Source of the DNA: Limnoperna fortunei
Lineage: Eukaryota > Mollusca > Bivalvia > Mytilida > Modiolidae
Length of the DNA: 64,000 nucleotides
Reading direction: 5' to 3'
NCBI GenBank assembly: GCA_944474755.1
Contig: OX104111.1
Span: 100,493,178-100,557,177 of the forward strand
Part shown: in pieces, positions 44,690 to 55,076 of the stretch
Layout: every line of letters begins with the position of its first letter
Position numbering within the stretch: position 1 is the first letter of the stretch
Made by a program: the position numbers and the translations under genes
The notes under the pieces: model-generated
What the model was told of the DNA's origin: nothing
The model's input: the letters and a program-made list of their open reading frames with translations, nothing else
Database searches by the model: none

Positions 44690-45865
44690 GATCTATGCTT
44701 GCAGCATTTTTTTTCTTCAATTGGAAATGTCCCAGTTCAAGTTGCCCTGAACATGTTTGATGCACTAATAAGGCCAATTTTATCATACAGTGTTGAGATT
44801 TGCATGATGGATCAATATATTTCATTCTTTAATGCTGGGACTAGTATAACTTGATTTATAGGTTCCTGTTTAATGCAAAGAAACGTAGTAGAAATAACAA
44901 TGTTTTCATTGATCCATTTAAACTTCATAGATAAAACTCCTTTTGAAAAAATGCATTTGTCATTCTGCAAGTACATACTAGGGTAAAGAAGACTGCTTCA
45001 AACCTGGCTTCCCGTTTAGAGCTTGGTAGGGTCCCTATAGAAAAATACCTAAAAACTCAATCTATATTATATTTTGCTAGGCTGAGTACATGTGAAATTA
45101 ACCCTTTGATAAAAGAAAGTTTTGAACTAAATAAATTTTTAGATTCTGAGAAAATATACTCTTGGGTAACTTATACAAAAGATGTAATTGACGACATAGA
45201 TCTTAACTTTGATGGACTTAACTTGGACACAACTTATAAAAATGTTAAAGTAATAAAACCATATATTAAAGGTGAGTTGTTAAAGTTTTATATGAACATG
45301 TATGCTGACAAAGTTTCAAATTTAAAAGATCAAAATAAAATCTTTCTATATAAATTTTTGAAAAACAACTTAGGAAAAGAATTTTATTCGTCCGATTCGA
45401 ACTATGAAAATCGCAAATTTATCTCAAAATTTCGAATAGCCGACCACAGTCTTGAAATAGAACGTGGAAGATATAAAAAAAGTCCCCGGTGAACAATGTC
45501 TTTGCTCCTTCTATAATCTAAATGAAGTGGACGATGAGGTTCACTTCTTTTTAAAATGTGATCACAATAAACTGTTTCGGTCTAATCTCTTATATGACTT
45601 CAATATCTCTAATGTTAATCCATATCTCGATTCGCATAAAACAATTTTAAACCCTAAAATCTCTGGAACTGAGGACAGGGGTCTCGTAGATTTGAATATT
45701 TTGTCGATTTTTCCGATGCAATTTAGTTGTTTTTTACTTCTGTTATATGTCACTGATCAATGTAGTATTGATTTATATGACAATAAAGATAATAATAATT
45801 ATATAAGAAGTCATCTATTAAAAATGAATTTCAGGAATAGACCCTACGTAATACATTTGTCTTGA
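44690..45865 (+). pseudogene. LINE C-terminal fragment inside the TIR element
   Basis: Several frames together encode the post-reverse-transcriptase part of a non-LTR element. 44690-44830 has ALIRPILSYSVEICMM. 44960-45105 has ASRLELGRVPIEKYLKTQS. 45106-45492 and 45464-45865 carry the C-terminal finger (CLC...EVHFFLKC). The frame changes near 45480, and stops occur before 45106. It is truncated at both ends and is not functional. Confidence 0.8.
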
Positions 45866-46490
45866 TCATTCAAAAATATTACCACGAGAAATTTCATCAT
45901 ATTTTCTTTTTTCATATTCTTTGGCTTATTTAACAATAAAAGTTGTTTCTTCTTTTTGCTCTGAAAAATATAATTGAGCACAATATGTCTGTGGCTAAGT
46001 ACCGCTATTAGTCCGGTGCCCGAAATTTCCACAATATCCATCGCACACAAAAAGTCCGTTGCTTCACATTTTAATTTTAGTGACATATCAATATTATTGT
46101 TCAATTTTAATTGCTAGAGCTTTGTTGAATGTATTTTTAACTCATAACAGGACATCTCTGAACATAAAAAGTCATTGTTTATATCAATTTGACGATGAAT
46201 GATAGAAATTTATGTTTGCTTGTTCATGTTGTTTCCCTATTTTTCGATTTGTTTTTAACTTTGTGAAATAACCACGAGGTACATCGACGTAACATTTTTG
46301 TAGGAGTTATCATAGATCAAATACGTATTCCGTAAGTATGGTTTTTAATCAAACTTACACCTTCTTGTTATCATTTGAACTCATTTTTCTGAGTTATTTC
46401 ATGTTTATTGGCATGAACAGTCCGTTGCTTAACCCGAATAGTCCGGTACAGCAGAAAAAAACGCGATAAGTCCGTTACCATTCTACACCG

Positions 46491-47190
46491 GAAATGGGTA
46501 GATATCCTGTTGTGATAAAAGCCAAAGTCCGCATAGTTAATTTTTTCTTAACAGAATACTGAATTGTAAATAAAGCAAAGTCTCACTTCATTTATATAAA
46601 CTATTGTATGTTGACTTTCACAAATATGGTAATGAATGTAAATGGATATCATTCGTAAAAAACATTTTTGATAATTGTGGAATGTCAAATCTCTGGTTAA
46701 ACCAATTTTTTATAAGAAGAGAGTTGAAACTGAAAGACCAATTTCAGCCGAATTGCTTAAATGAAATTAACACTTTTTCTTAATGCTTGTGCTACCGAAT
46801 TTTCCAAAAGAATGTCAAGTAGGTTATTTATCCAAGCTGTCAATATGTTACAAATTTGTACTGTGTAAAATTTAGAGGTGAAAGTCACCGGTTACCTATT
46901 GAGACGGGAAGATTGTTCAGCATATCTACGAACGATAGGCTGTGCCATCTTTGCCAATCAGGGATATTGGGGACGAATACCATTATGTAATGACATGTAA
47001 TGCTCTGAAACAAGAAAGATATACAATGCTGCCCCACTTTTGTACTTTTGATCCAAATACATATAAATTTCAGCAATTAATGAGCTCTGGTAATTATATT
47101 GTACTTGAAAATTGCAGATTCGTTAAAATAATAAATGAAAGGGTCACTCCTCCTGGTAAGTCTGTATTGTTCACATGTGCTTTATAACTT
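46491..47190 (+). pseudogene. LINE C-terminal region, right half
   Basis: Continues the fragment at 43556-43714 after the TIR element. It starts EMGRYPVVIKAKVRI in frame with the left half. Further on it shows LWLNQFFI and, after shifts, the finger region (LCHLCQS..IGDEYHYVMTC) and FQQLMSSGN. Multiple frameshifts are present. The finger is similar in plan to that of the intact LINE at 39192-42661. Confidence 0.75.
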
Positions 47191-47610
47191 ATGTCATTGT
47201 GCTTATTTATATTCTCTGTAACTATGTAATTTGTAGTTTATGAGAAATAAAGTTCATTCATTTATTCACATTCAGTGTCGAAAGTGTGAAATGATTGATA
47301 TTGGTAAACTGGAAATGTATGTCCATACGCATGTCTAGAAAATTTCGGCATAAATATATCAATGTTAGTCGAAGATTAAATGGTTGTGATTTGTACAACT
47401 TGTACGTTGTAAGGAAGACCTGTCGGACCACTAATTCATGTTTACCGAAACAGTGTCCACATAACAATTTTTAGCTCTTGAAAGTTTAAATGGTTTGATA
47501 TTTTGTATTAATTAGAGATTGTACGTTGTCTGTGATTTTCAAACCTGTTTGATCCCTTACGACCTGTTTGCTGAGATTCATTTACCAAAGTGTATATATA
47601 TATATTATAT
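47191..47610. other. Spacer, nothing recognised
   Basis: About 420 bases of AT-rich DNA after the LINE fragment. AATAAA near 47244 may be the LINE's own 3' end. Confidence 0.35.
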
Positions 47611-47852
47611 ACAAACGTCTAAGTAGTGTGACAACCGTATAATATACCTATCCAGCGGATTTCTGAGGGTTAATATCAAATATTTATATATACGTCTACA
47701 AATTAAGCCCAACACTGTTAGAATTAGATTTTAACACTGTCAAATTTTTGCTTACCCTCAGCGGGATTCGAACTCGCACCGTTGTGACACTGTGGCACCA
47801 ATTCGCCTGCACTATGTCCAGCGGTCTAGACCCCTCGGCCAAATCCGCTATA
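47611..47852 (-). mobile_element. SINE family B with tRNA-like head, copy 1
   Basis: Minus strand: the head AGCGGATTTGGCCGAGGGGT contains a box-A-like TTGGCCGAGGGG. A box-B-like GAGTTCGAATCCC lies about 65 bases on, followed by the body (GACAGTGTTAAAATCTAATT, GGGCTTAATTTGTAGACG). The head looks like a class II (Ser/Leu-type) tRNA, but I cannot pair a proper acceptor stem, so it is called a SINE rather than a tRNA gene. Confidence 0.6.
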
Positions 47853-48040
47853 TAAAAAATATAGCTTCATTAACCGGGGTGAATCGTAGACATAGACATA
47901 GTACACATGTGTACTAGCGTGTAACGATGGAATTTTCGTAACCAATACGTATTAATTTGACAGTAATCTAATTCACCATTTTTGTATATATTATATAGGA
48001 TGACAAAGTTACTTGTCATACAGTCATAGTAAGTAATGTA

Positions 48041-48268
48041 TATACAATCGTCCAAGTATTGTGACAACCATATAATATATCTATCCAGCGGATTTTTGAA
48101 ACATCAGAAATACAGGGTCAATATCAAATATTTATATATACGTCTACAAATTAAGCCCAACGCTGTTAGAATTAGATTTTTAACACTGTCAATTTTTTTT
48201 TTGGCTTACCCTCAGCGGGATTCGAACTCACACCGTTGTGACACTGTGGCAGCAATTCGCCTGCTATA
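48041..48268 (-). mobile_element. SINE family B, copy 2 (5'-truncated head)
   Basis: Nearly identical in the body to the copy at 47611-47852 (AATTAAGCCCAACGCTGTTA, GGGATTCGAACTCACACCGT). It stops in the head at GCCTGC, before box A. It has the same orientation, about 430 bases away. Confidence 0.6.
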
Positions 48269-48911
48269 ATGTATAAAAGAAAGCTGCTAAACCAGTACAC
48301 TTATTTAGTATCGGATCGACAAACATGACGATACAGCATAAACAAAAAAAATAATAATATACACAGACTGACCAACGAATCTCCTTAGTCACTGAGTGTC
48401 AATATAAATAAATAACGTAAACAGTCATAACATATTGATCTTAAACTTTCTCATTTCAACTGGGACTAAATTATTGAATCATCTCGCAAAATTAGCAAAG
48501 AATGTACCCGAGAAGACTTTAAGTTTTATCATATTGCAACAATTTCTTAATTGTCGCCCCTTTTGAAGAAGGAATGATGCTTCCGTTGTACAAACCTGAA
48601 TTCATTGTCATACAAAAATGCATGCATTTACAATCTAACTTATATTGTTATATTAATGAAAAGTCGAATGCTTAATTATTCGATACTTTTGGATAACATG
48701 CATATATAACATGTTCAGAAATTTGAAATATTCGAATGCTTAATTATTCGATACTTTTGGATAACATGTTCAGAAATTTCAAATATTCTTTATATACGTC
48801 ACGTGTATAATGTAATTTTACGATAATACTTTAGAGTTGTAACGGTAAAAAGAGCTATGAGTTATGGAACTATTTAAATTTTAACAGCGTAAGATTAGGT
48901 CAAATTATATC
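48269..48911. other. AT-rich spacer with a short duplicated stretch
   Basis: Nothing coding. A stretch near 48667-48708 (TCGAATGCTTAATTATTCGATACTTTTGG) is repeated at 48733-48765, a local duplication of about 65-bp spacing. Confidence 0.4.
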
Positions 48912-48936
48912 AGGGGCCTCGGCGAATGGTTAAGCT
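48912..48936 (+). mobile_element. SINE family A head fragment
   Basis: GGGGCCTCGGCGAATGGTTA is the start of SINE family A. It ends abruptly where the Ty3-type pol remnant begins. Confidence 0.4.
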
Positions 48937-48941
48937 ACATT

Positions 48942-51862
48942 TGGACTAGTCTGTCCTCCAGCTACTTACCAAGGACTTATGCAGGACTGTTTACATGATC
49001 TACACATGCGCATCTGTTGTGTATTCATTGACGACATCATCATCTTTGCATGCACATTTGAAGAACATCTAGAAAGACTCAAAATGGTTTTTGAAAGAAT
49101 TAGAGAGGCAAATTTGAAACTGTCATCTTCTAAATGCTCTTTCTTCAAACCAAAGGTCAAATATGTTGGACATGTTGTCTCAGAAGCAGGAGTAGAGACT
49201 TATCCAGAAAAAGTTGAAAAAGTAAAGAATTGGCCCACCCGAAAGTCACCAGAGGATGTTCGCAGATTTATTGGCTTCGTAAGATACTTTAGAAGATTTA
49301 TTCCAAACTTTAGTAAGATATCCAAGCCACTAACATGGATTATGCCATCACCTGTGACAAAGAAAGGAAAGAAGAAGCACGAACAAAAACCCTGGCAGTT
49401 GACATGTGAGCAAGAGAAGGCTTTTAACCATCTAAAGGATCTGTTAGTATCAGCACCTATACTTGGATATCCAGATTATGGAAAGCCATTTGAACTCCAT
49501 ACCGATGCTAGTGTACAAGGGCTTGGAGTTGTACTCTATCAAGAACAGGAAGGACAACTTCGTGTAATTGCTTATGCTAGTAGGGGATTGACCAAAGCAG
49601 AGCAGCATTACCCCGTACACAAGTTGGAATTTCTTGCCTTGAAATAGGCGATTAGCGACAAGTTCCATGACTAATTTAGCGGAGCCAAGTTCAAGATGTT
49701 GACAAACAATAACCCTCTTACCTATGTTCTCACGACGGCAAGACTTGATGCAACTGGACATCGTTGGCTCGCTAGACTCGCCGCATACGATTTTGAAATT
49801 GAATACAGACCAGGAAAATCCAATGCCGATGCTGATAGTTTATCTAGACTTAACACCATCAGCAGAGAATCCATTCAAGCAATTTGTGGATGTAGAAAAA
49901 CACCTTTAGTAGAAGCGTATGCCATATCACCAGATGTAGTCAACATCAACACAATGGATATGCATATGGATGTTTCTACAGATATCAACTGGTCACATGC
50001 ACAAATAATGGATTCATCTTTGCAAACCTGGATTAAACTACTGAAGGCCATTCACCAAAGAAAGAACACAAGATACCAAGTCCAGTTCAGAAGCAATGGA
50101 AACATCTCGCAATTATTGATGATGTACTTTATAGAGAAGTGACAGAGGATAACCAGAAACGTCGTCAATTGGTATTACCATCATCATACATAAACATCGT
50201 ACTTAAAGCATTACACAATGAGATGGGTCATCCAGGCAAGGACAGAACCACCAGTCTTATTCGAGAAAGATTTTATTGGCCTGGAATGACTAAGGATATA
50301 GAAGATTGGATACAGAAATGTGATAGATGTGTAAGAAGAAAGAAACTCCCGGAAAAGGCACCACTGGTATCAATAACAACCACACAACCTATGGAATTAA
50401 TTTGCATCGACTATCTCAAATTGGAACCATCTAAAGGCGGAATTCAAGATATTTAAGTTATCAGTGACCATTTTACTCGTTATGCTGTAGCTATTCCAAC
50501 TCGCAACCAAACTACAAAAACAACAGCAGAAACACTGTCCAACAACTTTATTGTACATTATGGAATGCCAGGAAGAATGCATTCAGATCAGGGACAGACA
50601 TTTGAAAGCAACATCATACATGAACTTTGTCGAATTACTGGAATGAAGAAATCAAGAACTACCCCCTACCATCCTATGGGAAATGGATCAGCAGAAAGAT
50701 TCAACAAAACCCTGATTTCCATGCTCGGGACACTTCAGCCACACCAGAAATCAAATTGGAAGTCCTACGTTGCTCCATTAGTCCATGCGTACAACTGTAC
50801 TAGACACGATGCAACTGGCCAGTCGCCGTACTTTTTAATGTTTGGACGCCAGTCAAGACTTCCAATAGATCTAGCCTTTTGGTTTAATAAAGGAAAAGGA
50901 TAAAGAACCACAGACTAAATATATCAAGGATTTGAAAGACAGATTACTTACAGCATACCAACTCGCCTCGAGTCGTCAAGAAAGGCAAAAGAAAAACAGA
51001 GAGGATACTATGATATACAAACAAGAGGAGCAACCATTGAAAGAGGTGACAAAGTGTTGGTAAAGCGAGTCGTTTTCGATGGAATGCACAAAGTTGAGGA
51101 TAAATGGGAAGATGATCCATACATTGTATTGGACCAACCGAATAACAGCATACCAGTATATGAAGTTCAAAAAGAAAGCGGAGAAGGAAGGAAACGGAAT
51201 TGCACAGAAATCTCTTGTTGCCAGTGGGATATCTCTACGACCACATAGAAGAAACAAAAACAGTGAGACCAGTACCGAAACCGAGGACGAGAAAAGCTAA
51301 GCCGCAGCCACCAACTACTGAGGAACAATTAGAAACGATAGAGGACTTAGAATCCAAAAGTGATACTTCGGAGATTTGGATATCACCTGTACAAACTGGT
51401 CGTTACATTCAACACAATGTTACGGACGACACAGGAAATACAGCTGATGCAGTTGAAGAATACGCAGAACGTAATGGGGACGCCCATTTAATCGAACCTG
51501 TAGAATATGCAGGAGATGACAGTTCTGATAGAAGCGCTTCCGATCAACAGATGAACATGCAGGAGGAGACAATGTCAGACGAACTCTCTGATGTCACAGC
51601 GACTCATCCTGAAGAAAATGATAGTGTTGATTCCTCTCCAGTCCAAAGACGTTCAACTCGTACAAGGACGCAGCCTCAGTGGTTGAGGTCCGGTAGTTAT
51701 GTCACCAAGGCTGCAGTTCCACCAGACATTCCATCTGCTTCTGCCGAGTGGAAACAGAAGGCAGATATTTTATCTTTATTTGTAGACAAAGGTCTATTTA
51801 CAGGCAGTGAGACAGAAGCAGGCAAAACATTGCTTGCCATTCTCACTTCGTCTGATCACTAA
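48942..51862 (+). pseudogene. Ty3-type pol remnant: RT end, RNase H, integrase, C-terminal module
   Basis: Starts within the reverse transcriptase (FGLVCPPATYQ) and runs through the catalytic FIDD and the connection domain (FIGFVRYFRRFIPNFS). RNase H follows (ELHTDASVQGLG, then TNNNPLTYVLT...RPGKSNADADSLSR), with stops at 49645 and 49672. The integrase has the HHCC finger (ALHNEMGHPGKDRT...CDRC) and the DDE core (CIDYLKLE, HSDQGQTFES, PYHPMGNGSAERFN), with a stop at 50454. The frame shifts near 50090 and 50880. A GPY/F-like module (WEDDPYIVLDQ) and an acidic, Ser/Thr-rich tail end at 51862. This is a retrotransposon relic. No envelope gene is seen. Confidence 0.88.
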
Positions 51863-52039
51863 TATGCTTAATTTTTTTGTTTTATAGTTAACTTGTGCTT
51901 TCAGATTGATTTGTACACTGCAATTTCAGATATTGCAGATATACTTATTACTTATTTATTTAATTTCTTTTATTTTTATTTTAGCTCTTGTTACTACACG
52001 TAGAATGACGAGGACGTCATTTTAGATGACGGGGGAGTA

Positions 52040-53206
52040 TGTGGTAGAGTGTTTTATATTAATATTGATTTTATATTTCAGTCCAATTTATATTAAATAG
52101 CTGTATTTATTTCTTTGACTAGTTGACTAATTGACCATTTCTGACATAGTTATCTACTTTGACACGTTAGCTCTAGTCTGTACTGTATTTCTATTTCCAG
52201 TAGTTTCTTTGGTATGTTAACTCTGTTCAGTACTGTATTTCCTATTATCTATTTTCTATTGGTTGGCGTAGTCATATGTACAATTCTCGTGTTCGGATTG
52301 GTTAATAGGAATTTAGTGGCAGAGTTTAAATGTTCATGGACTGATGTGGACATTTTGAAATTTACGCTTTTCAACAAACTAAAGACATATTCCTATAACA
52401 AACATATTTTTGGAACAATACTTCTGGATGAATTATTTATTCTAACCAGGTCAGTTACTAACATTTCTGTTATCTGTAATTTCCTTCTTAAAATTCTTTT
52501 AGTACGAATCTGAGAATAAGTGTGATTTTTGTTTGAAACAGAGTTTATAATTGATAAAGGTTTTACTTTTAAATCGATATTTACAATTTGGTTCAAATAC
52601 AAAATGATTTATAATGCCAATTTTAATATGTAATTAAATTATTGGTGAATCTAGATATTTTTGGTTGATGAACTATGTAATTTAATATTGTTCAATCCTT
52701 ATCATTATATAAATCATACTTCATTATATTTATTAGGGTTTTATTTATTTTGTACAGACCGAGTCCGATTAACCAGTTGACTTGTAGTAAAAAATCCTGT
52801 CTGACCCATGTACCATATACATGGTAAGATCAGTGTTTCTATGTGTTTATTTAATCGTATTGTCTTATTATTGTGTTTGTGTACTTGTCCAGTGAATAGT
52901 ATTTATATGTTGTGTAATTGTTTACTTATAAATAATTATGTATTGAATCACACCGATTTATACTTCGTCAGTTAAAACCAATGAAACTATTATTTTGTAA
53001 AGAGTTTACTTTTATTAGAGTTAATATTTAGATTGGTTTTCATCCGATAGAAAAGAACTTATTTGTATTATTTTAACATATGTCTATTATTGTTATTCGT
53101 ACACTTGTCTTGTAATTGTATTTATGTATTGTTATATGTGTACTTTTAGGGTTTATAACGAAGTTGATAATAAATCATCCTGAACCTATAATTTGTGTTG
53201 CTCTAC
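52040..53206 (+). repeat. 3' LTR of the Ty3-type element
   Basis: Begins TGTGGTAGAG just after the polypurine tract and ends with CTCTAC at 53206, the inverted complement of the start. The last four bases expected (CACA) are replaced by the SINE that follows. AATAAA at about 53168 lies 30-40 bases before the end, as expected for a poly(A) signal. The length of about 1.17 kb is long for the group. Confidence 0.65.
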
Positions 53207-53370
53207 TGGCCTGGCTACAGATATATGGTCTGTCAACATCGAGATTGCGGGTTCGAATCTCACTGCGGGCAGGGGGCGCTCGACTCTATCATAATTGACA
53301 AGGATTGTCAATTTTCCTACCCGAAGGTCGGGGGTTTTCTCGGGTCCGACTGCCTCCCCTAAAAAATTTG
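53207..53370 (+). mobile_element. SINE family A, lacking the first part of the head
   Basis: GTCTGTCAACATCGAGATTG, GGGTTCGAATCTCACTGCGG, TTGACAAGGATTGTCAATTT, CCCGAAGGTCGGGGGTTTTC, GACTGCCTCCCCTAAAAA. It starts at the truncated LTR end. Confidence 0.6.
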
Positions 53371-53419
53371 TTCATAAGAGTTTCTTGTTAGATAATATAG
53401 ACTTCCCATCTTCGCAAAA

Positions 53420-55076
53420 TTGTTTTACATTGAATTAAACTCAGAACTTCACAACAGTACTAGCACACAGGTTCCTAGTAGAGGGTCGAATACAAGAGCG
53501 ATTCACAACTATATAGAGACAGAAATCGGTGCTTTACCACGAGACACTTTCGTATCAAAACTTGTTGAAAAGTGCGAAGCTTTAGATTACGATATCGATT
53601 GCATCCGCTCTGAACTGTTAGAGACTGCTAAGCAAAGATCAGACTTTCCGTTCGCAAACGCAACCCTGAAGAAGCGATTATGTCCGAGAAAACCGACAGG
53701 CGAGTCCATAGAAAGCAAAATAGGAAACGATTGTTACCTTGTGTACTTGGCAACGTTGGGTGAATATCATTAAGAACAAAAATCTTCTTTGACTGTAAAG
53801 GCAAACAGTTGTATGAGAAAACAATCTGCTGTGTTAGAAGACAATCAACCAGACTTTTTCGTTACGAATCTCGGACTTAAAGACTCTTTGGTTCGAATAG
53901 AGAGAGACCTGAATTCGTTAAAGGGCGATCACACACAAGAAATAGACTATCTCACTAAGACGATGAACACTCTGATAAAAGAAAACAAACAGTTAGTAGA
54001 ATGCAACGAAAAAGCGCAACAACGGTCGAAGAATCTCCAAAACCAAATTTCGTCCTTTCGTGGTGTGTGCGAGGAAACGAACAAACTGCTTAGTGAATTA
54101 AGGTCAGCAACAACAGTGGAACAATCAAAGTGTAACACAACTACCGAAATGATTTCAAAAGTAACGCAAGACACAATACACCTACAGTCTCAACTCGAGG
54201 TATACGTAGGCGATCTCACTGAAACTAAGGCGGATTTCGCAAAATTAAAGAAGGATGTCGAAAAACTGTTGTCAGCTGTAGCCGATCTTAAAGTATCAAC
54301 AAAAGCGGAATCAGCAAGACTGAATCAGATTAGTGATTCAAAAGTGTTAGGTGTCCAGAGTTTAAAAGTAAAAACTGACTTGATGAACGGCAAACTAAAA
54401 GAGATTACTGACTCACTGTGTAATACGCAGAATAACGCATCATCATTTAATCAATCAATAAGTGATCTACGAAAACGGATAAACAAAGTAGAGAAGGACA
54501 TGTCTGAGTTTGACAAATCTAGAAGAAGTTATGCAGATACATTGAAGTCGATTTGCGATTCACAAAAAGAAGCACAGGTACTTCCCAAAGATCCTGCTCA
54601 GAACAACCAGGGGGTTCTCGGACTGTCACATATCAGTACAATAGAAACAATTTCAGTCCCAAGAATAGAAAAGACCGAGACGCGCAACGAGAATAACGTA
54701 GGTCAACCAATTCAAGTCCACTTTCCTAGTTCTACTTGTAAGCTAGACAATGCTGCGAACTTTTCAGGTTCGTGAACAAAGCTATAGTAGGCGAGTCAAG
54801 CGATTTTACATTGGAGGAATAAGTAAACAGTCGACTGAAGAATCTATGCGCGCCTATCTTTCCGAAAAGAATGTGCATGTGACCCATTTAAGATTTTTTA
54901 ATAAATACAGCAGGAGATCTGCATCTGCTCAGCTGAATATTGACGCCGCGGACGAAAACATAATACACGAGGACTCATTTTGGCCAAAAGGGATATTCAT
55001 GAAGGATTGGTTACCGTGGTCCGTCTTTACCTCAGAAAAAGCATCAAACAACAAAGAACAATACACAAACTCATAA
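53420..55076 (+). pseudogene. LINE ORF1 with long coiled coil and RRM-like C terminus
   Basis: 53420-53773 encodes an N-terminal domain (IGALPRDTFVSKLVEKCEAL...KIGNDCYLVYLATLGEYH) ending in TAA. The same frame continues at 53774 to 54775 with about 250 residues of heptad-patterned coiled coil (VRIERDLNSLKG onward). A frameshift near 54755 moves to 54750-55076, the C-terminal RNA-binding-like domain (RRVKRFYIGGISKQSTEES...WPKGIFMKDWLP). It was probably a single ORF1 in the intact parent. The stop TAA overlaps the ORF2 ATG. Confidence 0.75.

Larger units (their letters stand above)
43715..46490. mobile_element. 2.8-kb TIR DNA transposon, possibly Transib-like
   Basis: Inverted repeats of about 80 bases: left CACGGTGTAGAATGGTAACG, right the complement of CGGTGTAGAATGGTAACGGA. 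The next 60 bases are also near identical. GAAAT is duplicated on both flanks (43710-43714 and 46491-46495). The right end lacks the two outermost bases. Five-base target duplications and a CACNNTG terminus are features of Transib and RAG-like transposons. With no transposase present this assignment is inference. The motif (A/C)CGGACT recurs on the left arm and faces AGTCCG copies on the right. It carries a LINE fragment inside. Confidence 0.8.
48942..53206 (+). mobile_element. Ty3/Gypsy-type LTR retrotransposon, 5'-truncated
   Basis: Part of pol, a polypurine tract (GACGGGGGAG, 52028-52037) and one long 3' LTR (52040-53206) are present. gag, protease and the first half of the reverse transcriptase are missing, as is the 5' LTR. 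pol carries several stops and frameshifts, so the copy is dead. Confidence 0.88.

Noticed and set aside
47760..47852. Possible tRNA-Ser or tRNA-Leu gene on the minus strand
   Set aside because: Box A and box B are present but I cannot pair a 7-bp acceptor stem. A second copy of the following body 430 bp away marks it as a SINE head.
48942..51862. Possible endogenous retrovirus
   Set aside because: Domain order and LTR fit a Ty3-type retrotransposon. No envelope frame is visible between pol and the LTR, and pol is heavily broken.
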